The notes under the pieces were generated by a model. It had not been told where the DNA came from, made no database searches, and worked only from the letters and a program-made list of their open reading frames with translations. Shown here one piece after another: positions 1 through 5,599 of a stretch of 15,946 bases of DNA. The stretch is from an uncultured Eubacteriales bacterium (GTDB taxonomy: Bacteria; Bacillota; Clostridia; Oscillospirales; Oscillospiraceae), in assembly GCA_900552475.1 (NCBI GenBank), contig USAC01000045.1:1-15946 (forward strand), given 5' to 3'. How positions within the stretch are numbered: position 1 is the first letter of the stretch; every line of letters starts with the position of its first letter. Both the position numbers and the translations under genes were made by a program.

Positions 1-110
1 AACCACCCTTGCAACCAAAACCCCCGGTGCCGGCCCCCCCCTTTAAATACCCGCCCGTGTGCCCCCCCCCCCAACAAAACCCCTGCCCCCCCCAAACCCG
101 CTTCGCTTTT
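1..110. other. Low-complexity C-rich contig end, probable artefact
   Basis: The first ~100 bases are dominated by runs of C (for example 61-72 and 83-91) separated by short A-rich or T-rich bits, unlike the balanced GC-rich coding sequence that follows. Read outward on the minus strand this is poly-G. The opposite end of the window shows the same outward poly-G pattern. I infer degraded read ends carried into the assembly rather than biology. Reliable-looking sequence starts at about 105-120. No gene is called here. Confidence 0.75.
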
Positions 111-124
111 GGGGCCCTTCCTGC

Positions 125-162
125 AAGTCTCACAGAGCTCGCGGTGCCGCAGCGCAGCGAAC
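125..162. repeat. Short dispersed repeat, copy 1
   Basis: Bases 125-137 (AAGTCTCACAGAG) are identical to 2124-2136. In both places they are followed within a few bases by a CGCGG-containing GC-rich palindromic segment and then GCGAA. Both copies lie in intergenic DNA downstream of a minus-strand gene (pepF here, the aminotransferase for copy 2). This looks like a small dispersed extragenic element, but two copies in one window cannot prove that. Confidence 0.4.
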
Positions 163-171
163 TCTTTCTCA

Positions 172-198
172 ATCAAGAAAAGAACGCTGTTCTTTTCC
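172..198 (-). terminator. Probable intrinsic terminator of pepF
   Basis: A perfect 9-bp stem (177-185 with 189-197) with a 3-base loop lies 5 bases beyond the pepF stop codon. On the minus strand the 3' arm is T-rich (GTTCTTTTC) and continues into TTGATT. The stem is A/T-rich, so it is weaker than the other terminators in the window, but its position is right. Confidence 0.6.
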
Positions 199-202
199 TG
201 AC

Positions 203-2002
203 TTAGAGGAGTTTTTCCATCTCGTCGACCAGCTCGCCGAAGAGGGCGAGGGCGTCATTCACGGGCGCGGGGGTGCTCATATCGACCCCAGCGATTTTCA
301 GCAGGCTGATCGGGTCGGTGCTGCTGCCGCCGGAGAGGAAGCGCTTGTAGTCCGCCACCGCGGGTGCTCCCTCCTTGAGGATGCGGTTTGCGATGGCCAC
401 CGCCGCGGAAAAGCCCGTGGCGTACTGGAACACATAGTAGTTATAGAAGAAGTGCGGGATGCGCGCCCACTCGAGGGCGATCTCCGGGTCGGAGACCATG
501 TCCGGTCCGAAATAGAGCTTGTTGAGCGCGAGATACTTCTCGCACAGCGCGTCGGCCGTCAGCGCCTCGCCGCGCTCGGCCATGCGCCCCATCTCCAGCT
601 CGAACTCCGCGAACATCGTCTGGCGGTAGACCGTGCCCTTGAACTGGTCGAGGAAGTGGTTGATGAGGTACGCCCGCTCGCGCTTATCGTCCGTGTGCGC
701 GAGGAGGTAGCGCATCAGCAGCACCTCGTTGCAGGTGGAGGCGACCTCCGCCACAAAGATGACGTAGTCGCTCGTGCAGGTGGGCTGGTACTTGCAGCTG
801 TGGTAGCTGTGCAGCGCGTGGCCCATCTCGTGGGCGAGGGTGAACTGGCTGTCGAGGTTGTCCTTGTGGTTGAGCAGGACGTACGGGTGCGGATAGCTGT
901 TGCCGGAGGAGTAGGCTCCGCCGCGCTTACCGACGTTCTCATAGACGTCAATCCAGCGGTGGTCAAAGCCCTCGCGCAGCAGCGCCGTGTAGTCCTCTCC
1001 GAGGACGGCGAGCGCGTTGAGTACGGTCTGTTTGGCCTGCTCAAAGGAGATTTTTTCGTCGGCGTCGGCCACAACGGGGGTATAGACGTCGTACATATGC
1101 AGTTCCTCCACGCCGAGGAGCTTCTTGCGCAGGGCGACGTAGCGGTACATCTTGTCGAGGTTCGCGTGGACGGCGTCGATCAGGTTCAGATAGACCGCCT
1201 GCGGCACCTCGGTCGCGTCGAGTGCGGCCTCGAGCGTGCTGCCATAGCGGCGGGCGTCGGCAAAGAACTTCAGCTGCTTGAACTGGGCGTCGAGCGTCGC
1301 GGCGACGGTGTTCCTGAACTCGCCCATGCGGTGATAATACGTCTCAAACGTGTTCTTGCGGAGCGTGCGGTCGCCGCTCATCAGCAGCGGCACGAACGTC
1401 CCGTCCGTCAGCGTGTGCGCCGTGCCCTCCGCGTCCGTCACGTCCGGGAACGTCAGATCCGCGTCGCGGAAGACACTGCCGATCTTGTCCGGCGCGTCGG
1501 CCATCTCACCGGCGGCGGCGAGCAGCTTTTCGCACTCCGGGGAGAGGATGTGCGCCGCGCGGCGGCGCAGCTGCTCGAGCACGCGGCGGTACGTCTCCAG
1601 CTCCGGCTGGGCGGCGTAGAAGAGCTGCAGTGTATCCTCGGGGATGGCCATCAGCTCGGGCGTGGCAAACGCGGCAGCGCTCGCGATGGCAACATAGCGG
1701 CTCGTGGCCTTACTGCGCATGTCCTGATAGAAGCTGTTGCCGGTGTCCTCGTCGCCCTTGCAGCTCGCGTAGCCGAGCAGCTTCGTCAGACGGATGCTCA
1801 GCGCGTCCTGCAGGCGCATCCACGCCAGCAGGTCCTCCGCGCTGCGGCCGAGCGTCCCGCGGAAGGCGGCGATCTCCTCGGGCACGGCGGCGAGCGCGTC
1901 ATACTCCGCGCGCCACGCCTCGTCGCTCGGGAAGATGTCCCGCAGATCCCAGGTCAGCTCCTCCGGCACCTCGCTGCGCGGGAGAATTTTCTGTGTATCC
2001 AT
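203..2002 (-). CDS. pepF: Oligoendopeptidase F (M3 family zinc metallopeptidase)
   Basis: A 599-residue cytoplasmic zinc endopeptidase of the M3B family, which cleaves short peptides during peptide recycling. The zinc motif HEMGH is at residues 391-395 and is followed by the family's ALHSYHS. The third zinc ligand is the glutamate in FVAEVAST, near residue 419. An N-terminal helical PepF domain (about residues 1-200) precedes the catalytic domain, and the length matches the usual ~600 residues. I start at 2002 because a GGAGG lies 8 bases upstream; an in-frame upstream start at 2050 would fall inside the promoter, before the likely transcription start. No signal peptide is visible. The gene is transcribed alone: a promoter sits just upstream, and terminators flank it on both sides. 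The family assignment is secure; the natural substrates cannot be told from sequence. Confidence 0.96.
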   Translation of the reverse strand: MDTQKILPRSEVPEELTWDLRDIFPSDEAWRAEYDALAAVPEEIAAFRGTLGRSAEDLLAWMRLQDALSIRLTKLLGYASCKGDEDTGNSFYQDMRSKATSRYVAIASAAAFATPELMAIPEDTLQLFYAAQPELETYRRVLEQLRRRAAHILSPECEKLLAAAGEMADAPDKIGSVFRDADLTFPDVTDAEGTAHTLTDGTFVPLLMSGDRTLRKNTFETYYHRMGEFRNTVAATLDAQFKQLKFFADARRYGSTLEAALDATEVPQAVYLNLIDAVHANLDKMYRYVALRKKLLGVEELHMYDVYTPVVADADEKISFEQAKQTVLNALAVLGEDYTALLREGFDHRWIDVYENVGKRGGAYSSGNSYPHPYVLLNHKDNLDSQFTLAHEMGHALHSYHSCKYQPTCTSDYVIFVAEVASTCNEVLLMRYLLAHTDDKRERAYLINHFLDQFKGTVYRQTMFAEFELEMGRMAERGEALTADALCEKYLALNKLYFGPDMVSDPEIALEWARIPHFFYNYYVFQYATGFSAAVAIANRILKEGAPAVADYKRFLSGGSSTDPISLLKIAGVDMSTPAPVNDALALFGELVDEMEKLL

Positions 2003-2040
2003 ATCGTATACCTCCGTTCGGGTAATTGAACCATGCCGAT

Positions 2041-2069
2041 AGTATACCACGCCGCCGCCGTTTCTTCAA
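2041..2069 (-). promoter_or_regulatory. Sigma-A-type promoter of pepF
   Basis: On the minus strand, TTGAAG (2064-2069) and TATACT (2041-2046) are separated by exactly 17 bases, and TGG directly precedes the -10 box, giving an extended -10. Transcription would begin near 2034, leaving a leader of roughly 30 bases that contains the GGAGG ribosome site of pepF. Confidence 0.75.
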
Positions 2070-2081
2070 TCACATAGAAAA

Positions 2082-2112
2082 GACTGCCGGAGGGAAAATC
2101 CCTCCGGCAGTC
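2082..2112 (-). terminator. Strong hairpin terminator upstream of the pepF promoter
   Basis: A perfect 13-bp GC-rich stem (2082-2094 with 2100-2112) with a 5-base loop. On the minus strand it is followed by TTTTCTATG. It lies about 200 bases beyond the aminotransferase stop and just before the pepF promoter, so it would insulate pepF from transcription that escapes the first terminator at 2280-2302. Confidence 0.7.
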
Positions 2113-2123
2113 GGCCATTTGAA

Positions 2124-2160
2124 AAGTCTCACAGAGTCCGCGGCTCGAGAGCCGCGAATA
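2124..2160. repeat. Short dispersed repeat, copy 2
   Basis: Bases 2124-2136 repeat exactly the 13-mer at 125-137. An 8-bp palindrome (2138-2155) and GCGAA follow immediately, mirroring the layout of copy 1. The palindromic part is better formed here than in copy 1. It is likely a member of a small extragenic palindromic repeat family. Confidence 0.4.
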
Positions 2161-2223
2161 AAATCCAATCCGTTTTTTGCGGCGGCGTGTACGTCACAAA
2201 AACACTTTGCGCGGAGAGAGTGT

Positions 2224-2250
2224 GTTTTGCCCGCTGTAAGCGGACAAAAC
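2224..2250 (-). other. Intergenic stem-loop
   Basis: Arms 2224-2235 and 2239-2250 pair over 12 positions around a 3-base loop. The single mismatch on the plus strand (C/A) becomes a G-U pair in minus-strand RNA, so the structure fits better as RNA made in the direction of the aminotransferase. No T-tract follows. It could be part of the 3' structure of that mRNA or a repeat component; its function is unknown. Confidence 0.45.
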
Positions 2251-2279
2251 GCGCGGGTTGGAGCGAAACCTATTGGCAT

Positions 2280-2302
2280 AAAAAAGGCGCAGCCCTTTTT
2301 TT
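2280..2302 (-). terminator. Intrinsic terminator of the aminotransferase gene
   Basis: An 8-bp stem (2280-2287 with 2294-2301) around a 6-base loop has an A6 arm and a T7 arm, so on the minus strand the hairpin ends in a T-run. It starts 10 bases after the aminotransferase stop codon. The symmetric A/T arms would let it work in either direction. Confidence 0.75.
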
Positions 2303-2312
2303 GTGCAGTTGT

Positions 2313-3503
2313 TTATCGTGCGTTGTACGCCTTGATGCCCAGCGCCAGCAGATCCATCGCGCGCTCGAGGTCCGCCTGCTTGAGAACGTAGGCGATACGC
2401 ACCTCGTTTTTGCCCTTGCCGTGCGTGGCGTAGAATGGCTCGCCGGGGGCGAACATGACGGTGTCGCCGTTGTCCTCGAACTCCTCGAGCAGCCACTGCT
2501 GGAACTTGTCCGCGTCGTCGACGGGCAGGGCGGCCATCAGATAGAACGCGCCCTTCGGGCACTCGCACACGACGCCGGGGATCTCCTTGAGCTTGCGCAC
2601 GACGGTGTCGCGGCGGCGCTTGTACTCGTCGCGCACGGCGGCGAAATACTCGGGGCCTACACTGTACATCGCGGCGGCGGCCACCTGATCGAGCGTGGGG
2701 ACGGACAGGCGGCACTGGGCGTACTTCATGGCCTCGGCCATGAGTTCCTTGTTGCGGGAGATCATGCAGCCAATGCGCGCGCCGCAGGCGGAGAAGCGCT
2801 TGGACACCGTGTCGATGACGATGACGTTCTCGGCCGCGTCCTCAAACTCGCCGAGCGACTGCAGCGGCTCGCCCGCGTAGATGAACTCGCGGTAGGCCTC
2901 GTCGCCGATGATGAACAGGTCATGCTCCTTGGCGATGTCGACCATCAGGCGCATCTCCTCGGGCGTGAGCACCGTACCGGTGGGGTTGCCGGGGTTGGTG
3001 CACATGATGGCGCGGGTGTGCTCGTTGATGAGCGGCTCGATGCGCGCGCGGTCGGCGTAGCGGTAGCCCTCCTCGGGGCTGGTCGGGATGGGGCGGATCT
3101 TCGCGCCGCAGGTATAGACCATCGTATAGTAGTTGGGGTAGAACGGCTCGGGGATCAGAATCTCGTCGTCGTTGTCGAGGATGCAGTTCATCGTGATCTG
3201 CAGCGCCTCGGAGCCTCCGTTGGTGATGAGGATATCGCCCTCGTCAAAGTGCATGTCGAGCTTGGCATAGTAGCCCTGGATGGCGTGGATCAGCTCGGGG
3301 ATGCCGGGCGAGGGTGCGTACTCCAGCACGGGCAGGTCAAAGTTCTTGATCGCGTCGAAGAACGCCTTGGGCGTCTCGATATCGGGCTGGCCGATGTTCA
3401 GATGATAGATTTTTCTGCCCTTTGCCTCAGCCGCCACCGCATAGGGATGGAACTTGCGCATGGGTGACAGTCCGCATTTGAGGACCTTGCTGGAAAATTT
3501 CAT
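2313..3503 (-). CDS. Class I/II pyridoxal-phosphate aminotransferase
   Basis: A 396-residue fold-type I PLP aminotransferase of the AspC/AlaT-like group, which moves an amino group between an amino acid and a 2-oxo acid in the cytoplasm. Visible landmarks are LNIGQPDIETP near residue 36, the NPGNPTG cofactor motif at 170-176, DEAY at 201-204 (aspartate to the pyridine nitrogen, tyrosine to the ring hydroxyl), the Schiff-base lysine in SKRFS (K235), and a C-terminal NEVRIAY arginine that would bind the substrate carboxylate. The length is typical. The start at 3503 has AGGAGG 8 bases upstream. The gene is monocistronic, with its own promoter and terminator. Members of this group differ in amino donor (aspartate, alanine, aromatic or branched-chain), and neighbouring genes do not help, so I give no gene symbol. 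Confidence 0.93.
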   Translation of the reverse strand: MKFSSKVLKCGLSPMRKFHPYAVAAEAKGRKIYHLNIGQPDIETPKAFFDAIKNFDLPVLEYAPSPGIPELIHAIQGYYAKLDMHFDEGDILITNGGSEALQITMNCILDNDDEILIPEPFYPNYYTMVYTCGAKIRPIPTSPEEGYRYADRARIEPLINEHTRAIMCTNPGNPTGTVLTPEEMRLMVDIAKEHDLFIIGDEAYREFIYAGEPLQSLGEFEDAAENVIVIDTVSKRFSACGARIGCMISRNKELMAEAMKYAQCRLSVPTLDQVAAAAMYSVGPEYFAAVRDEYKRRRDTVVRKLKEIPGVVCECPKGAFYLMAALPVDDADKFQQWLLEEFEDNGDTVMFAPGEPFYATHGKGKNEVRIAYVLKQADLERAMDLLALGIKAYNAR

Positions 3504-3560
3504 GTTTTCTTACCTCCTGTTTTGATGCTAAAGGCCTGGCCTTTTCTCTCTATGGTAGAT

Positions 3561-3588
3561 ATACTATCGTATTCCTGAAAAATGTCAA
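3561..3588 (-). promoter_or_regulatory. Promoter of the aminotransferase gene
   Basis: A perfect TTGACA (-35, minus strand, 3583-3588) is followed after 16 bases by TAGTAT (3561-3566); TATATC, 3 bases further on, is an alternative -10. The leader to the start codon would be about 50 bases and contains AGGAGG. Confidence 0.65.
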
Positions 3589-3622
3589 TCGAAAATTCTG
3601 TGCCGGGCGGCGCGATTTCTAT

Positions 3623-3657
3623 AAAAAAACCGGGTCGGATCTCGCAATCCGGCCCGG
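3623..3657 (-). terminator. Intrinsic terminator of mreB
   Basis: An 11-bp GC-rich stem (3630-3640 with 3647-3657, one G-U pair) around a 6-base loop is followed on the minus strand by a run of seven T. It begins 14 bases past the mreB stop codon, which ends the mreB transcript before the aminotransferase promoter. Confidence 0.85.
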
Positions 3658-3671
3658 CTCATGGGGTTCGG

Positions 3672-4703
3672 TCAGTTCATCTGCTTTCTGCGCGAGAGGT
3701 TGACGGTGCCGTCCTGCATGTCGTTGAGGGAGTCGAGGCTCTTGCCCGTACCCTCGGCGACGCAGCTGATGGCGTCCTCGGCGACCATCGTGTGGATGCC
3801 CGTGCGCGCCTCGATCAGCTTGTCGAAGCCGTCGACAAGGCTGCCGCCGCCGGTCATGACGATGCCGTTGTTGGAGATGTCGGCCACCAGCTCCGGCGGC
3901 GTGCGTTCAAGCACGCCGTGGACGGCCTCGAGGATGCGCTCCACCGGCTCCTCGAACGCCTCCATCATCTCCGTGGAGGTGACGGAAATCGTCTTGGGCA
4001 GACCCGTCATCAGGCAGCGGCCCTTGATCTCGATGGACGTCTCCTCCTCCTTGGGATAGACGCAGCCGATCTCCATCTTCATCAGCTCGGCGGTACGCTC
4101 GCCGATGAGAATGTTGTGCTTGCGGCGCATGTATTTCACGATGGACTCGTTGAACTGGTCGCCCGCGACCTTGATGGAGACGCTCTCCACCACGCCGGAC
4201 AGGGAGATGACGGCGATATCGCTCGTACCGCCGCCGATGTCGACGACCATGTGGCCGTCGGGCTTGGCGATGTCGATGCCCGCGCCGATGGCGGCCGCGA
4301 CGGGTTCTTCAATGAGGTAGACGCGGCGGGCGCCGGCCTGAATGCCCGCGTCGACGACGGCGCGCTCCTCGACCTCGGTGATGCCGGAGGGGACGCAGAT
4401 GATGACGCGGGGCTTGAAGAACTGGAAGCCGCCGGAGACCTTGTGGATAAACTCCTTGAGCATGCGCTCGGTCATCTCGTAGTCGGAGATGACGCCCTCG
4501 CGCAGGGGGCGGATGGCAACGATGTTGCCGGGGGTACGGCCGAGCATGGCCTGCGCCTCAGCGCCGACCTTCAGGAGCTTGCCGGTATTCTTGTCGATGG
4601 CGACGACCGAGGGCTCGTTGAGCACGACGCCCTTGCCCTTTATATAAACCAGGACCGAGGCGGTACCCAGGTCGATGCCGATATCCTTTGCTAACGAACA
4701 CAT
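3672..4703 (-). CDS. mreB: MreB/Mbl family rod-shape-determining actin homologue
   Basis: A 343-residue bacterial actin that polymerises on the inner face of the membrane and guides lateral wall synthesis. The N-terminus DIGIDLGTASVLVY is the phosphate-1 loop. GRTPGNIVAIRPLREG follows, and VVDIGGGTSDIAVISL is the phosphate-2 loop; PSGITEVEERAV, IGERTAE, LERTPPEL and TGGG (adenosine region) are all present. I place the start at 4703, where GAGGTG lies 7 bases upstream; the next upstream ATG (4718) overlaps that ribosome site. The N-terminal third resembles Bacillus Mbl, while PSGITEVEERAV and CVAEGTGKSL resemble MreB, so the paralogue is uncertain. There is no mreC or mreD next door. The C-terminus carries a polar tail of about 15 residues past the usual end. 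It has its own promoter and terminator. Confidence 0.93.
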   Translation of the reverse strand: MCSLAKDIGIDLGTASVLVYIKGKGVVLNEPSVVAIDKNTGKLLKVGAEAQAMLGRTPGNIVAIRPLREGVISDYEMTERMLKEFIHKVSGGFQFFKPRVIICVPSGITEVEERAVVDAGIQAGARRVYLIEEPVAAAIGAGIDIAKPDGHMVVDIGGGTSDIAVISLSGVVESVSIKVAGDQFNESIVKYMRRKHNILIGERTAELMKMEIGCVYPKEEETSIEIKGRCLMTGLPKTISVTSTEMMEAFEEPVERILEAVHGVLERTPPELVADISNNGIVMTGGGSLVDGFDKLIEARTGIHTMVAEDAISCVAEGTGKSLDSLNDMQDGTVNLSRRKQMN

Positions 4704-4747
4704 AATGCTGCACCTCATCTGTCTGTAAAAATGTCAGTTATTGCACG

Positions 4748-4764
4748 CGGCCCGAAACGGGCCG
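4748..4764 (-). promoter_or_regulatory. GC-rich hairpin in the mreB leader
   Basis: A perfect 7-bp stem (4748-4754 with 4758-4764) and 3-base loop sit in the predicted 5' untranslated leader of mreB, about 12 bases after the predicted transcription start. No T-run follows on the minus strand, so it is not a terminator in that direction. It may simply stabilise the mRNA. Confidence 0.4.
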
Positions 4765-4782
4765 TTTCTTCTCTGAACAATT

Positions 4783-4811
4783 ATTATAACGGGGCTTTTT
4801 TCGTTTTGCAA
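4783..4811 (-). promoter_or_regulatory. Sigma-A-type promoter of mreB
   Basis: On the minus strand, TTGCAA (4806-4811) and a perfect TATAAT (4783-4788) are separated by 17 bases in an AT-rich pocket. Transcription would start near 4776, giving a leader of about 70 bases. This is the best -10 match in the window and shows that mreB need not depend on the comF operon upstream. Confidence 0.8.
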
Positions 4812-4905
4812 GAGCATTTTCCGTATTTTCCGGTTCGTAATCGTTTGTTTACAGAATTGTCACCAAACGGGGGGGGCGCTGCTCCTCCCATTATGTACGT
4901 TTTTT

Positions 4906-4923
4906 GCGCGGCGCATACCGCGC
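4906..4923 (-). other. Hairpin directly after comF
   Basis: A 6-bp GC-only stem (4906-4911 with 4918-4923) follows the comF stop by 4 bases. On the minus strand an A-run, not a T-run, follows, so it does not qualify as an intrinsic terminator there. The rest of the comF-mreB spacer (to 4782) holds an 8-base C-run and AT-rich DNA but no other terminator I can support. The operon may end by another mechanism or read through into mreB. Confidence 0.4.
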
Positions 4924-4927
4924 GGCG

Positions 4928-5599
4928 CTATTTTTTCCCGCGCGTCATCGCAAGCGTCAGGCACAGCACGTCTGCCGCACCCGCCTCGCGCAGGACGCGG
5001 GCGCACTCGGCGAGCGTCGAGCCGGTTGTGAGCACGTCGTCGATGAGCAGGAAGCGCCTACCGCGGATCTCCTCCGGATGCACAGCCTCGTACACGCCGA
5101 GGACGTTCGCGCGGCGCTCGGCCGCATCCGAAAGGCCGGACTGGGCGGGGTTGTCCACGGTCTTGCGCAGCGTCTCCTGCGGGGCGACATGCCAGTCGAC
5201 GCACACGCTCGCCGCGAGCAGGCGCGCCTGGTCATAACCGCGTCTACGCAGGCGCTCGCGGCTGACGGGTACCCATGTGATGGCGTCGAACGCGCCGGAG
5301 AAGTGCTCCGCCGCCGTCTCGGCCATCAGCTGGCCGAAGCAGTCCAGGCCGCCGAGCTTCCCCTTGAACTTCAGGCGGTGTACGGCCTCGCGCACCGCGC
5401 CCTCGTAGTAGAGCGGGGCCGCGGCCGAGCCGAAGCGGCCGTCCACAACCGCGTGCTCGCCGGTATAGGGGAGCGTCTTGCGGCACTTGTCACAGAGCAG
5501 CTCGCGCCCGACGATACCGCCGCAGAAGGGGCATTGCCGCGGGAAGAAGAAATCCATCACGCTGCGCGCGGCACGGTTCAGATCGTCCATCAGGCTCAT
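4928..5599 (-). CDS. comF: ComF family phosphoribosyltransferase-fold protein
   Basis: A 223-residue ComF-type protein. An N-terminal zinc ribbon has cysteines at 23, 26, 36 and 39 (CPFC and CDKC). A type I phosphoribosyltransferase domain follows, with PVSRERLRRRGYDQA near 111-125 and the PRPP loop IDDVLTTGST at 186-195. ComF is required for DNA uptake in competent bacteria and is thought to act on single-stranded DNA entering the cytoplasm; many non-competent species keep it, so competence cannot be inferred from this gene alone. Its ATG overlaps the recD2 stop (ATGA, 4 nt) and AAGGAGG lies just upstream inside recD2, so translation is probably coupled. The length is normal and all zinc and PRPP residues are present. 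It is the last gene of the long run. Confidence 0.93.
   Translation of the reverse strand: MSLMDDLNRAARSVMDFFFPRQCPFCGGIVGRELLCDKCRKTLPYTGEHAVVDGRFGSAAAPLYYEGAVREAVHRLKFKGKLGGLDCFGQLMAETAAEHFSGAFDAITWVPVSRERLRRRGYDQARLLAASVCVDWHVAPQETLRKTVDNPAQSGLSDAAERRANVLGVYEAVHPEEIRGRRFLLIDDVLTTGSTLAECARVLREAGAADVLCLTLAMTRGKK

Larger units (their letters stand above)
2113..2279. other. Structured gene-free spacer
   Basis: This stretch between the aminotransferase and pepF holds no convincing gene. A 69-codon minus-strand frame crosses it (2070-2279), but it runs through the terminator hairpin and lacks a recognisable family. It does hold palindromes: an 8-bp stem with a 2-base gap around 2138-2155 (CGCGGCTC/GAGCCGCG), next to repeat copy 2, and a 12-bp stem at 2224-2250. 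In this direction they lie in the 3' region of the aminotransferase transcript. Confidence 0.5.

Noticed and set aside
59..2029. 656-codon plus-strand frame opposite pepF
   Set aside because: It is a GC-rich shadow frame. The opposite strand encodes a complete M3 peptidase with its zinc motif, promoter and ribosome site, and the shadow product is a featureless Arg/Val/Glu/Leu-rich sequence.
2070..2279. 69-codon minus-strand frame in the pepF-aminotransferase spacer
   Set aside because: It runs through the 13-bp terminator hairpin and the repeat copy, has no recognisable domain, and is better explained as chance coding in repeat and structural DNA.
2187..3467. 426-codon plus-strand frame opposite the aminotransferase
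   Set aside because: A shadow of the aminotransferase with low-complexity composition; the aminotransferase has intact PLP motifs, a promoter and a terminator.
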